Below, one piece after another: positions 47,812 through 57,212 of a stretch of DNA of 64,000 nt. The DNA is from Gemmatimonadaceae bacterium. GTDB taxonomy: Bacteria > Gemmatimonadota > Gemmatimonadetes > Gemmatimonadales > Gemmatimonadaceae. Location of the stretch: positions 62,001-126,000 of the forward strand of contig DASXKV010000030.1 of assembly GCA_036496605.1 (NCBI GenBank), read 5' to 3'. How positions within the stretch are numbered: position 1 is the stretch's first letter; each line of letters begins with the position of its first letter. A program made the translations under genes and the position numbers. Under the pieces are notes generated by a model. That model saw only the letters and a list, made by a program, of their open reading frames with translations. It made no database searches and was not told the DNA's origin.

Positions 47812-48861
47812 TCACGTGACACTCGCCGCGCGACTCAACCGGCGTGCGGTAACACCAGCGCTCCAGCGATCGACCACGACGGCGACGATGATCGCGCAGC
47901 CGATGACGATCCACTCGTAGTTCTGATCGAAATGCAGCGTGCGAATCGATTGGCGGATCAACACGATGAGCACGGCGCCCAGCGTGGCGCCGATCGCGCT
48001 GCCCTTTCCCCCGATCAGACTCGCGCCGCCGACGACCGCCGACGCGATCACGTACAGCTCATACCCCTGCCCATCGCCCGACGACGCCGAGCCATAAAAG
48101 CTCGCCCCGAGAAATGCCGCGAGCCCCGCGGTCAACCCCGACACGGCGAACACGCCAAGCTGAATCCTCCCGAGCGCCAGACCGGCAAACCGGCTCGCCT
48201 CGATATTGCCGCCGAACGCAAAGATGTGGCGCCCCATCACGGTGCGTGTGAGATAGAACCAGCCAAGGATCGTGAGCACGATCATAACGAGCATCGGCAC
48301 CGGGTAAAGCCCGCCGCTCAGACCGAGCGAGGCCTTCGTCACCGACGTCACCTGCAACGGAACGAGGATGCTTTCTGCCTTCGTTGCCACGAATGCGACT
48401 CCGCGAAGAACCCACATCGTGCCGAGCGTGATGATGAATGGATGTACGCGAAGGCCGACGACGAGCAATCCATTCAGCAGCCCGCACAACAGCCCGACGC
48501 CCACGCTCGCGACGAGCCCCACCACTACCATCGTCGGCGAGCTCGCGGGTCCCAGCGCTCGCAGCGCCAAGGCCATGCTTACGCCTGCAAGTGCGTAGAT
48601 CGACCCGACGGACAGATCGATGCCGCCCGAAATGATCACGATTGTTGCGCCGATCGCCATGATGGCGAAAAAGCTCGCGTCGGTCGCGACCTGGATAAGC
48701 GTATTCGAATTCAGGAAATTGTTAATCGTCGCGCCGGTCAACCGATCCGCATGACTCCCGGCGAGCGCCGTCAGCGCAACGACGAGCAGCGTGACCACGA
48801 TGATCAGTCCGGTCTCCTGCGACTCGAGAAACCGCCGGGTGAGGCTCCCCGCGGTCGTCAT
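47812..48861 (-). CDS. Sugar ABC transporter permease (RbsC/XylH type)
   Basis: A 349-residue inner-membrane protein with eight to ten hydrophobic segments, for example LIIVVTLLVVALTALAG, FFAIMAIGATIVIISGGIDL and GVFAVSGLTAGLAAFLGASF. The CUT2 permease hallmark ISGGIDLSVGSIYALAGV is present, as is GGASLIGGKGSAIGATLG. Its start overlaps the xylulokinase stop by four bases (ATGA), so translation is probably coupled. It forms the channel of the importer with the ATPase and binding protein next to it. Confidence 0.92.
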   Translation of the reverse strand: MTTAGSLTRRFLESQETGLIIVVTLLVVALTALAGSHADRLTGATINNFLNSNTLIQVATDASFFAIMAIGATIVIISGGIDLSVGSIYALAGVSMALALRALGPASSPTMVVVGLVASVGVGLLCGLLNGLLVVGLRVHPFIITLGTMWVLRGVAFVATKAESILVPLQVTSVTKASLGLSGGLYPVPMLVMIVLTILGWFYLTRTVMGRHIFAFGGNIEASRFAGLALGRIQLGVFAVSGLTAGLAAFLGASFYGSASSGDGQGYELYVIASAVVGGASLIGGKGSAIGATLGAVLIVLIRQSIRTLHFDQNYEWIVIGCAIIVAVVVDRWSAGVTARRLSRAASVT

Positions 48862-50336
48862 GGCCGATAACCCTCCCGGAACCGGGCATACGGGGCATCG
48901 TAGGCGCGGTGCGCCGCGATCGACGGAACGTCGGGGCTTCGCCGCGCAATGGTCACGTGCGCGGCCGCCGCGAGATCGGGATACGCACCCACGCCGACAG
49001 CAGCAAGCAGCGCGGCGCCGTACGCAGGCCCTTCCTCGCGATTGACGGTCGCTACCGGCACGCCGAGCACCTCGGCCTGCAGCTGGCGCACGAACGGGCT
49101 CCGTGCACCGCCACCGGTGAGCAACAACACATCGGGCTGGATACCTAACGACTGAAGGATGGATAGGGAGTCGCGCAAGCCGAAGCAGACACCCTCCAGG
49201 ACAGCACGCGTCAGATGCGCGCGTGTGTGTGCCAGGCTCAACCCGAGAAAGGCACCGCGCGCGAGCGCGTTGCGATGCGGCGTTCGCTCCCCCTGCAAGT
49301 AGGGGAGAAAGGTGACACCCTCTGCGCCAGCTGATACAGTCGCCGCTTCATCGTTCAGACGTTGGTTGATCTGCGGATCGCCCGCCAGGTCACGCGCGAA
49401 CTGATCGCGATACCAGGCGAACGCACCGCCGGCGCTCAGCACGACGCCCATCAAATACCATCGCTGCGGAGCGACGTGGCAGAACGTATGAGCGCGCAAT
49501 CCCGGATCGACGCGCGGCTCCGCGGTCGGGGCGAGCAGCGTACCCGACGTGCCCCAACTCGCGACCATGTCACCAGGCGATATAACGCCGACGCCGGCGG
49601 CGCCGCACGCGTTATCCGCACCGCCGCCAACGACGGGTGTACCCACCGACAATCCAGTCGCCGCACTCCCCTCCTTGTGCACGCAGCCGAGGACCTCGGA
49701 TGAGCCACCAACGCGCGGAACGATCGACTCATTCAACCCGACCGCGCGCAGAATCTCCGAGCTCCAACGCAGCCGTGCCGTATCGTACATGAGCGTCGCC
49801 GAAGCATCGGATGGCTCCGTGGCCAACTCGCCGGTGAGCCGATACCGGATGTAATCCTTGGCGAGCAGGACCTTCGCCAGCCGTGCGAACGCGGCGGGCT
49901 CCTGATTGCGCAGCCATAATACTTTAGGAAGTGTGAAACCCTCGAGCGCCGGATTCGCGGCGTGATCTCGTAACCGCTGTTCGCCGCCGATCCGCTGCTC
50001 GATCTCACGGCACTCGGCTGTGGTGCGGCCGTCGCACCAGAGCAGCGCGGGGCGAATCACGTCGCCCTTCGCATCCAGAAACACCGATGAGTGCATTTGA
50101 CCGGATATTCCAACACCCGCAATGTGCGCTTTTGGACGACTCTCGCAGATCGAGCGAATCGATGCGACGCTTGCGCCCCACCACGCATCCGGATCCTGCT
50201 CGGCCCAACCCGGCCGCGGCGACGAGAGCGAGAGTGGCGTGGTCGCCGAAGCGACGACTTCCCCGTCCGTCGCGACGAGCAGTCCCTTCACGCCGCTCGT
50301 GCCGACGTCGAGTCCCAACAGGTAGTCGTCCGCCAC
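48858..50336 (-). CDS. xylB: Xylulokinase
   Basis: A 492-residue FGGY-family kinase that phosphorylates D-xylulose to xylulose 5-phosphate. It starts with GTG directly after the xylA stop codon. Motifs: the phosphate-binding GLDVGTSGVKGLL (8-20), substrate contact GISGQMH (77-82), LLWCDGRT, the catalytic Asp241 in GGGADNACGA and the adenine-binding LTGGGARSPFVRQ. Length and residues are standard for XylB. The gene lies between xylA and the sugar importer in operon B. Confidence 0.95.
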   Translation of the reverse strand: MADDYLLGLDVGTSGVKGLLVATDGEVVASATTPLSLSSPRPGWAEQDPDAWWGASVASIRSICESRPKAHIAGVGISGQMHSSVFLDAKGDVIRPALLWCDGRTTAECREIEQRIGGEQRLRDHAANPALEGFTLPKVLWLRNQEPAAFARLAKVLLAKDYIRYRLTGELATEPSDASATLMYDTARLRWSSEILRAVGLNESIVPRVGGSSEVLGCVHKEGSAATGLSVGTPVVGGGADNACGAAGVGVISPGDMVASWGTSGTLLAPTAEPRVDPGLRAHTFCHVAPQRWYLMGVVLSAGGAFAWYRDQFARDLAGDPQINQRLNDEAATVSAGAEGVTFLPYLQGERTPHRNALARGAFLGLSLAHTRAHLTRAVLEGVCFGLRDSLSILQSLGIQPDVLLLTGGGARSPFVRQLQAEVLGVPVATVNREEGPAYGAALLAAVGVGAYPDLAAAAHVTIARRSPDVPSIAAHRAYDAPYARFREGYRP

Positions 50337-51509
50337 TTACCGCACACCCATCAGCAGTTCCGTCGTGAGTTGATCGAGACGCTCGTACGCATATCCACGT
50401 GCGCGCAGCGAGTCGAGATCGAAGCGCTCGTCACGAATGGCACCGGCTTCCGCAGCACTGTAGCGCACGCGCTGACCCGTCGCCGCGCCGCGAGACCGCA
50501 GCTCTCCGAGCAAGCCCTGAATCTCGGCATCGGCGTTGAAGCGCGCGACCTTGTCTTTGAGAATCAGATACGTCCGCATACTGCCGGCGGCGAAGTCCCA
50601 GACGCCTTGCTCATCCTCGGTGCGGTACGCGTGACTGTCGAAGTGCCGCATACCTTGCCAGCGCGCATCCTCGAGCAGCTTCACGAGGAAGAAGGCACCC
50701 TTGATGTCCTCGCTCCCAAATCGGAGATCCTGATCGAAGCGACCCGGCTTCTGCGCATTGAGATCGATGTGGAAGAGCTTCCCCGCTTCGAGCGCCTGCG
50801 CCACGCCGTGGGCGAAATCGAGTCCCGCCATCTGATCGTGCGCCACCTCCGGATTCAGTCCCACCATCTCCGGATGATCGAGCGTGTAGATGAACGCGAG
50901 CATATGCCCGATCGTCGGCAGATAGATATCGCCGCGCGGCTCGTTAGGCTTCGGCTCGAGCGCGAAGTTGAGATCATACTTCTGGCCGCGCACGTACTCG
51001 CACAGAAAGTTGATCGCGTCCCGGAACCACTTCGTCGCTTCCTGCAGGTCCTTGCCAGCGTTGGTCTCCGATCCCTCGCGGCCACCCCAGAACACGTAGG
51101 TTCGCGCGCCGAGCTCGACACCGAGGTCGATCGCGCGCATCGTCTTCTGGAGTGCATAGCGCCTCACCTTCGCGTCGTTGCTCGTGAAGGCACCGTCGCG
51201 AAACACCGGATCGCCAAAGAGGTTCGTCGTCGCCATCGGGACGCGCATGCCGTGGTCCGCCAGCGCGCGCTTGAACTCGGCGACAATGCGATCGCGTTCC
51301 GACGCCGACGCATCGCGCGGCACGAGATCGTTGTCGTGCAGATTCACGCCGTATGCGCCGAGCCTGGCGAGTCGCTCGACGATTCGCGTCGGCGGGAGCG
51401 TGGCACGCACCGGATCGCCGAAGGGATCGCGTCCGACGTTGCCGACGGTCCAGAGTCCGAATGTGAAGTGATGCTCGGGATGGGGCGTGTACGCGTCGGA
51501 AGTGGTCAT
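50337..51509 (-). CDS. xylA: Xylose isomerase
   Basis: The ATG at 51509, seven bases after the GH67 stop, gives 390 residues, the size of the short (actinobacterial-type, class I) xylose isomerases; the longer start at 51551 would overlap GH67. Motifs: [19 protein letters not shown], the catalytic His58/Asp61 pair in [14 protein letters not shown], metal-binding Glu in [33 protein letters not shown] and [19 protein letters not shown]. It interconverts D-xylose and D-xylulose in the cytoplasm and is followed immediately by xylB. Confidence 0.96.
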   Translation of the reverse strand: MTTSDAYTPHPEHHFTFGLWTVGNVGRDPFGDPVRATLPPTRIVERLARLGAYGVNLHDNDLVPRDASASERDRIVAEFKRALADHGMRVPMATTNLFGDPVFRDGAFTSNDAKVRRYALQKTMRAIDLGVELGARTYVFWGGREGSETNAGKDLQEATKWFRDAINFLCEYVRGQKYDLNFALEPKPNEPRGDIYLPTIGHMLAFIYTLDHPEMVGLNPEVAHDQMAGLDFAHGVAQALEAGKLFHIDLNAQKPGRFDQDLRFGSEDIKGAFFLVKLLEDARWQGMRHFDSHAYRTEDEQGVWDFAAGSMRTYLILKDKVARFNADAEIQGLLGELRSRGAATGQRVRYSAAEAGAIRDERFDLDSLRARGYAYERLDQLTTELLMGVR

Positions 51510-51516
51510 CGATCGG

Positions 51517-53694
51517 TCATGGTATTGCGTCGCATCGCGGCTTGTGCTCATCGCGCGGACACCGAATGGCCATGTAGTAGCTCAGCGTATGTGCCGGCGG
51601 CTCGACGCCGCTCGGCAAGGGTAGATGCGAGAACGTCTGAAAGTATTGCAATACCGCGTCGCGCCACCACCGGGCTTCGCGTTCCTGAATCCCCAGAAAG
51701 TCACGCGTCTGGTTGAATCGCTCCTCGTCGATCTTCCCGTCGAGCGATCGCCACTCGCGCTCCATCGCGCGCACCGTGTCGACACCCGCCTGATAGTGCA
51801 GTGCCAGCTCATCCCACAGCGTACGGCCCGATCGCAATCGCTCCGTCCAGCCCACGTGATGGAACCACAGCAGCAGAGAATCCGGCACGGTCGCGCGATC
51901 TGCATAACGATCCCGCACCCCGGCTGCATACTGTCCGACCGCGTTGCTCCCTTCGGCGGTGCGATCGAAGCCGATGCCCGCCGAATCGGCGCGATGATAG
52001 TACACGGGCGACCAATCCGCGCGAGCCAGTCGTACCCACGGGGCCGGGCCGTAGTGGTGGTTCGTCCCCATGATGTGCGCGAGCCCCAAGGGCGTCATGT
52101 AGTTCACGACCGCCTCGCGCGAGGCGAGCATCATGTGGGTGATCGTGCGCACCACGCTCGGGTCATTCGAGAACGTCAAGCGAACCCACTCGTCGGCGAT
52201 CGACGCCGGCGTCAGCGTGTGATCCCACGCTAACCGTCCGAAGGCATACCAGTTGGTCTGATTGAACTCCGACCCAGTCCAGTTGCTGTCGCTGCCGATG
52301 TTCGAGACGCCGGCCATTCCCGTCTCGGTCTGTCCCTGCAAGGAACCGTCGATCACGCGCGCTACCGTCGAACCGGGACCGCGCACGTGCGTGTCTGCGT
52401 TCAACACTTCGCTGAACAACGGCGCGAGGTAGACGAGATGCGTGTCTTCGCCGAGGTACTCCTTGGTGATCTGGAATTCCATCATCTGCGCCGTCTTCGG
52501 CATCGCGCCGAACAGCGGATGAAACGGTTCCCTCGGCTGGAAATCGAGCGGCCCGTTCTTCGTCTGGAGCAGTACGTTCGATCGAAACTGACCGTCGAGC
52601 GGAGTGAACTCGTCGTAGGCTTGCTTCACCCGATCGGTCGGCACGGAATTGCTGTACACGAACGCGCGCCACATCACCACTCCATGGTGCGGCGCCAGCG
52701 CATCGGCGAGCATGTTGGCGCCGTCGGCGTGCGATCGATGGTAATCTTGCGGTCCGGGTTGACCCTCCGAGTTGGCCTTGACGAGGAACCCGCCGAAGTC
52801 CGGGATGTACCCATAGATCTCGTCGACTTTCGCGCGCCACCACGCACGAACGGCCGGATCGAGCGGGTCGGCCGTCGTGAGGCCGCCGATTTCGATCGGC
52901 GCGCTGAAGCGCGCGGTGAGGTACACCATGATGCCGTACGGCCGAAACACATTGGCCAACGCGGCGACTTTTGCGAGATACTCCGGCGTCAGAACCTTGG
53001 CGTTCGCATTGACGTTCGTGAGCACCGTTCCGTTGATCCCGATCGACGCGTTCGCGCGCGCATAATCGACGTACCGTCGCGAGGTGGCGGGAAGTGTCGA
53101 CCAATCCCAGAGCGACCGTCCGGCGTACCCTCGCTCCACCGTCCCGTCGAGGTTGTCCCAATGATCGAGTATCCGGCGCCTGACGCGCGGCGCGCTCGTC
53201 ATTGCAAGCTCGCTCATCGGTCGCTCCATCTGGAGCTCGCGAAGCAGGGCGAACGTACCGTACAGTACGCCGATCTCGGAATTCGCCGCCACGACGGTGA
53301 CGCGCCGTCCCGCGAGGAGCGGCTGCCGGATAACGAACCCTTCCGCGCCTAACGCCGCGAGCTCGCTCGCCGGCACGAGGGCGCGGATGGTGGCAGAGCT
53401 CGCGAGCGTGCCGACGATGAGCCGCGCGCTCGATCGGGCCTGGCTCGAAATGACGAAATCTTCAGCCACGAGCGTCTCGAGACCGAACAGCTCTGAAACC
53501 ACCACATCGAGCGTGGGCGATCGTCCCTCGACATCGACCGGCAGGAGTGACTCGCGATACTCACGCAAGCGCTCTGGATTCCGTACACGTCGATAGCGCA
53601 ACCACAGCTCGTATCCCGAATCGCCACGCGCGCCGTGCACTGGAATCAACAGCGCGGCGACGAGACAAAGCGCGAACCGGCCGCGCCATGTCAC
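51517..53694 (-). CDS. Exported GH67 alpha-glucuronidase
   Basis: A 725-residue enzyme; the GTG start at 53694 overlaps the upstream stop as GTGA (53697 is an alternative GTG). A signal peptide is clear ([17 protein letters not shown]). The GH67 core carries, by alignment from memory with the Cellvibrio enzyme, the acid in [12 protein letters not shown] (about residue 310) and the two base residues in [12 protein letters not shown] (Asp near 384) and [13 protein letters not shown] (Glu near 412); [19 protein letters not shown] is also typical. GH67 removes methylglucuronate from the non-reducing end of aldouronic acids. It would work in the periplasm after SusCD import. Confidence 0.93.
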   Translation of the reverse strand: MTWRGRFALCLVAALLIPVHGARGDSGYELWLRYRRVRNPERLREYRESLLPVDVEGRSPTLDVVVSELFGLETLVAEDFVISSQARSSARLIVGTLASSATIRALVPASELAALGAEGFVIRQPLLAGRRVTVVAANSEIGVLYGTFALLRELQMERPMSELAMTSAPRVRRRILDHWDNLDGTVERGYAGRSLWDWSTLPATSRRYVDYARANASIGINGTVLTNVNANAKVLTPEYLAKVAALANVFRPYGIMVYLTARFSAPIEIGGLTTADPLDPAVRAWWRAKVDEIYGYIPDFGGFLVKANSEGQPGPQDYHRSHADGANMLADALAPHHGVVMWRAFVYSNSVPTDRVKQAYDEFTPLDGQFRSNVLLQTKNGPLDFQPREPFHPLFGAMPKTAQMMEFQITKEYLGEDTHLVYLAPLFSEVLNADTHVRGPGSTVARVIDGSLQGQTETGMAGVSNIGSDSNWTGSEFNQTNWYAFGRLAWDHTLTPASIADEWVRLTFSNDPSVVRTITHMMLASREAVVNYMTPLGLAHIMGTNHHYGPAPWVRLARADWSPVYYHRADSAGIGFDRTAEGSNAVGQYAAGVRDRYADRATVPDSLLLWFHHVGWTERLRSGRTLWDELALHYQAGVDTVRAMEREWRSLDGKIDEERFNQTRDFLGIQEREARWWRDAVLQYFQTFSHLPLPSGVEPPAHTLSYYMAIRCPRDEHKPRCDAIP

Positions 53695-54932
53695 CACGGA
53701 ATCTTCGGTGCGCGATCGTCCTTCGGGTCAGCCCAACGCTCATTCGGAATCAGCGGCGTCCATCCCGGGCGCAGGGGATCCTGGTCGTACGGATAACTGC
53801 CGAGGCGTTTGAACAACTCGTGATACTGACCGAGCTTGTCGCGATCGAGCTTCACACCGAGTCCCGGCGTCGTCGGCACCGCGATCGATCCGCCGCAGTA
53901 GCACATGCGTCCACCGTCGATGACGTCGTCGACGAGATGGTGATAGTGCGCGTCGGCGGCGAATGTGAGGTTCGGAATCACCGCGCCGAGATGCAACATC
54001 GTCGCGAGTTGAATTCCCAGCTCGCCAGAGGAGTGCACGGCGACGCCGTACTGAAACGCCTCGCAGATGGCGGCGGCTTTCACGCATGGGCGAATCCCAC
54101 CCCAGAACGTCGTATCGAGCAAGATCACATCGACGGCGGTGTGTAACACATTGGACGCGAGCTGCTCGAAGCCGACGACCACGGTGTTCGTCGCGAGCGG
54201 CATACGAACTTTCTCGCGCGTCCGTCGCATGCCGTGCATTCCGAACACGGGATCTTCCAGATAGTCGTTGTCGATATCTTCGATCGCGTGCGCAAAAGCA
54301 ATCGCTTGCTCTGTGGACCACACGCCGTTCGGATCGAACCGAAAGCGGTCGCCGGGCAGCGACGCCGCGAGCGCACGATAGCACTCCAGCTCGTACGCGG
54401 GGCTGAACACGCCCCCTTTGAGCTTGTGTGTCGTGAATCCGTAACTGCGCTTGAGCTCCGTCGCGTCCTGTACGAGCTGGTCGATCGTGCGGACTTCGTT
54501 CTCACCGTCCGCGTTCGGATAGCGGAAGAACAGATACGACGCGAACGTCACCCGGTCGCGGAGTCGTCCGCCGAGGATGTCGCAGACGGGCACGCCCCAC
54601 TTCTGACCAAGGATATCGAGGCACGCGAACTCGAGCGCCGCGAGCAGCTGCGTGCGATTGTTATACAGCGACGCCGTCGGATTGGCGATGAGAAAACGCA
54701 TCTCTTCGATGCGCGCTGGATCGCGACCGAGCAAATAGGGCTTGAGTCCCTCGAACGCTGCGAGGGCGCTCTCGCCGCCGCCGCCCATCTCGCCCAGGCC
54801 AATCAGTCCATCGTCGGTCTCGATCTCGACGACCGTCCGAACGAAGCGACCCCAGTGGCAACCGTTTGCATGACGCAACGGCGCGGCCAGGGGCACGGCG
54901 ACGGGCGTCGCCCGAATATCGATGATCTTCAT
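53691..54932 (-). CDS. Enolase-superfamily sugar-acid dehydratase, glucarate dehydratase-like
   Basis: A 413-residue cytoplasmic enzyme. The catalytic set fits the glucarate-dehydratase branch: Lys170/Lys172 in HKLKGG, metal ligands Asp200 and Asn202 (RFDPNGVWS), Glu226 (YLEDPVF), Asn249 (ATNTVV) and the general-base His300 in VHSSGELG, with Asp273 as its partner. [10 protein letters not shown] and VPTTPGLGV also match that branch. Known members dehydrate D-glucarate to 5-keto-4-deoxy-glucarate. Glucarate would have to come from glucuronate by an oxidation not encoded here, so another sugar acid is possible. It heads the second part of operon B and overlaps GH67. Confidence 0.82.
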   Translation of the reverse strand: MKIIDIRATPVAVPLAAPLRHANGCHWGRFVRTVVEIETDDGLIGLGEMGGGGESALAAFEGLKPYLLGRDPARIEEMRFLIANPTASLYNNRTQLLAALEFACLDILGQKWGVPVCDILGGRLRDRVTFASYLFFRYPNADGENEVRTIDQLVQDATELKRSYGFTTHKLKGGVFSPAYELECYRALAASLPGDRFRFDPNGVWSTEQAIAFAHAIEDIDNDYLEDPVFGMHGMRRTREKVRMPLATNTVVVGFEQLASNVLHTAVDVILLDTTFWGGIRPCVKAAAICEAFQYGVAVHSSGELGIQLATMLHLGAVIPNLTFAADAHYHHLVDDVIDGGRMCYCGGSIAVPTTPGLGVKLDRDKLGQYHELFKRLGSYPYDQDPLRPGWTPLIPNERWADPKDDRAPKIPW

Positions 54933-55042
54933 CGCATGGAAGAACGGAGGACAGGCCGAGCCGCGACCTGATCAAGTCATATTATCACCACGATGTTCGC
55001 GCTCGCGGGACGGACTGTCAAGCGGAGCGATGAATCGCGTGG
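54933..55042 (-). promoter_or_regulatory. Internal spacer of operon B with possible minus-strand promoter
   Basis: This 110-base gap is the largest inside operon B. On the minus strand it contains TAATAT (54984-54979) in the AT-richest patch of the neighbourhood, a possible -10 element for a transcript starting before the dehydratase gene; no convincing -35 was seen. It suggests the sugar-catabolic part could be expressed separately from the SDR-MFS pair. Confidence 0.3.
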
Positions 55043-56278
55043 TTAGGTCCCCGAGCCGCTGGCTCCAGGTCCGTTTCTCGTCAGCACACGGATCAGCGCC
55101 AGCGCCACGACGTAGGCCAGTCCACAGAAGCGGAAGACCACCACGTAGCTCCCATGTGACGCGTCCAATAGCGCGCCGGTATACCGCTGGAAGAGCATCG
55201 ACGCCATCGCGCCCACGAAACCGCCGATGCCGATCACCGACGCGACAGCGCCCGCGGGAAACGCATCGCCCACGCTCGTGAACAGATTGGCCGACCACCA
55301 CTGATGCGCCGCGGCGGCGAGACTCACCAGCGCGACCGCGCCCCACAGCGACGCGGCATATGGTGCGAAGGTCGTGGGGAGGATGAGCACCGCGGCGACG
55401 AGCATTGCCGTCTGTCGCGCGCGACGTACGGACCACCTGCGCGCGATCAACGCGCTCGAGAACGCGCCTCCGGCCACCGAACCGACGTCCGCGAAGAGGT
55501 AGATCGCGATCAACGGCGCCGCGAGCGCCGACAATGTCACGTGCCACCGCGTATCGAGGAACTTGGGAAGCCAGAAGAGATAGAACAGCCATACCGGATC
55601 CGTCAGCGCCTTCCCGACGGCAAATGCCCACGTCTCGCGTCGGCCAAGGAGTGCGCGCCACGGAATGCGCTCGTCCTCCGAACCTTCGCCAAGCTGCGCG
55701 CGGGGCCCGGTGACTGGATCGTGATACAACCACAGCCAGCACGCGAGCCAGATGAAACCGAGCGCACCCGTCGCGATGAATGCGGCCTGCCATCCCCATC
55801 GCAGCGCGATCCATGGAACGACGAGCGGTGCGACGACCGCGCCGACATTGCTGCCCGCGTTGAACACGCCGACGGCGAATGCGCGCTCCCGTTTCGTAAA
55901 CCACAACGAGACGGTCTTCACCGCACCCGGAAAATTCGCCGACTCGCCGAAACCGAGCATTGCGCGAGCAACGCCGAACGCGCCGACCGTGCGCGCCAGC
56001 GCGTGCGACATTGCCGCCAAACTCCACACGGCGATCGCCGCGGCGAATCCACGGCGCGCGCCTAACTGGTCGAGCGCGCGGCCGACGACGATCATCCCGG
56101 CGCCGTACGCGAGGCTGAACCACGACACGATCGCTCCGTACTGCGATTCGGTCCAGTGCAGATCGGCTTGCAGCGTCGGCGCGAGGATGCCGAGCACCTG
56201 GCGATCGATGTAGTTGATCGTGGTGGCGGCGAACAGCAGCGCGACCACCGTCCAGCGGTAGCCGCGGAGTTTAGACAC
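55043..56278 (-). CDS. MFS transporter, hexuronate (ExuT-like) family
   Basis: A 411-residue inner-membrane carrier with about 12 hydrophobic segments. The anion-cation symporter family signs are NYIDRQVLGILAPTLQADL in helix 1, GWFSLAYGAG-like SWFSLAYGAGMIVVG, the loop GRALDQLGARRGF and ARAMLGFGESANFPGAVKTV. Family members ExuT and GudP import glucuronate, galacturonate or glucarate with protons. Start is GTG, overlapping the SDR stop by eight bases, so the two are co-translated. It would bring glucuronate released by GH67 and GH115 from the periplasm into the cell. Confidence 0.88.
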   Translation of the reverse strand: MSKLRGYRWTVVALLFAATTINYIDRQVLGILAPTLQADLHWTESQYGAIVSWFSLAYGAGMIVVGRALDQLGARRGFAAAIAVWSLAAMSHALARTVGAFGVARAMLGFGESANFPGAVKTVSLWFTKRERAFAVGVFNAGSNVGAVVAPLVVPWIALRWGWQAAFIATGALGFIWLACWLWLYHDPVTGPRAQLGEGSEDERIPWRALLGRRETWAFAVGKALTDPVWLFYLFWLPKFLDTRWHVTLSALAAPLIAIYLFADVGSVAGGAFSSALIARRWSVRRARQTAMLVAAVLILPTTFAPYAASLWGAVALVSLAAAAHQWWSANLFTSVGDAFPAGAVASVIGIGGFVGAMASMLFQRYTGALLDASHGSYVVVFRFCGLAYVVALALIRVLTRNGPGASGSGT

Positions 56279-57110
56279 CGCTAAAGATGCTGAAGCCGCC
56301 GTCGACGGCGATGACGGTACCGGTCACGAACGACGCCCCGTCGCTGCACAGCCACTGTACCGCTCCGAGCAGCTCCTCCGGGCGTCCGAACCGTCCCATC
56401 GGCGTCTGTCGCAACACCGCCTTCGCGCGCTCGGTGTAGCTCCCATCTTCGTTGATCAACACCGCGCGATTCTGCGTCGTCACGAAGAATCCGGGCGCGA
56501 TCGCGTTGACACGAATCCCGTCGCCGTGCCGCCGCGCAATATCCACGGCCAGCCATCGTGTGAAGTTGTCGATGCCCGCCTTGGCGACGGAGTAACCCAT
56601 CACACCGCTCAGTGCCTGCAAGGCAGCCATCGACGAGATATTCACGATGGCGCCCGAGCGTTGCTTGGCCATCTGCTCGCCGACAACCATCGTCGGGATC
56701 ACCGTTCCGTGGAGGTTCAGCCGCAGCACCTCGTCGAAGGCGTCGAGCGGAATTGCGAAGACGCTAATCGTGTCGCTGCGGGCACGCGCGACATTTCCGC
56801 CGGCGGCGTTCACGAGAATGTCGACCCCGCCCCATACGCCGACGAGCCGCTCGGTGGCCGTACGCAGCTGATCGGGATCGAGCACGTCGGCGACGAGTGC
56901 CATTGCTTCCGCCCCCTCGCGCGCGATGACGCCAGCTTCACGCTCCGCGGCGTCGCACCGCCGACCGATGATCGCCACCCGCGCACCCGCGCGCGCGAGC
57001 CCGCGCGCGATCGCGCTCCCGAGCACACCATACCCGCCGGTGATCGCAGCCACACGTCCGCGAATGTCGAACGACGGCGATGAGGACCCAGTCATGTGTC
57101 GAGATGCCAT
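56271..57110 (-). CDS. SDR-family D-mannonate oxidoreductase (fructuronate reductase)-like
   Basis: Starting at ATG 57110 (57095 also possible) gives 279 residues. The cofactor motif is TGGYGVLG (24-31), then NAAGG, and the catalytic Ser160, Tyr173 and Lys177 in VNISSM and MGYSVAKAG. The stretches APGFFVTTQNRAVLINEDG and TPMGRFGRPEELLGA, ending VDGGFS, mark the SDR branch that reduces fructuronate to mannonate, a UxuB replacement found in Bacillus and Thermotoga. It starts operon B, facing the CE15 esterase gene. Glucuronate isomerase and mannonate dehydratase, needed for a full route, are not in the window. Confidence 0.85.
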   Translation of the reverse strand: MASRHMTGSSSPSFDIRGRVAAITGGYGVLGSAIARGLARAGARVAIIGRRCDAAEREAGVIAREGAEAMALVADVLDPDQLRTATERLVGVWGGVDILVNAAGGNVARARSDTISVFAIPLDAFDEVLRLNLHGTVIPTMVVGEQMAKQRSGAIVNISSMAALQALSGVMGYSVAKAGIDNFTRWLAVDIARRHGDGIRVNAIAPGFFVTTQNRAVLINEDGSYTERAKAVLRQTPMGRFGRPEELLGAVQWLCSDGASFVTGTVIAVDGGFSIFSGV

Positions 57111-57168
57111 GATTGACTTCGAACCAATCCGGCTCAAAGCTGAAGGCGAGCTTCGAGATATCGGCAAA

Positions 57169-57183
57169 TTGCGTTCGTCGCAA
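57169..57183. promoter_or_regulatory. Palindrome in the divergent region of operon B and CE15
   Basis: TTGCG and CGCAA form a perfect 5-base inverted repeat around TTCGT, within the 102-base region shared by the SDR and CE15 genes. Its size and place fit a LacI- or GntR-type operator, perhaps of the operon A regulator. I found no second copy at the operon A promoter, which weakens the case. Confidence 0.3.
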
Positions 57184-57212
57184 CGCCACACACGCAAACA
57201 GGAATCGTCGCA

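Noticed and set aside
50091..51716. 541-codon plus-strand frame opposite xylA/xylB
   Set aside because: No recognisable domain, covers two convincingly identified genes on the other strand; shadow frame.
54972..56123. 383-codon minus-strand frame overlapping the MFS gene
   Set aside because: Arg/Gly-rich composition without membrane segments, in another frame of the clear MFS transporter.
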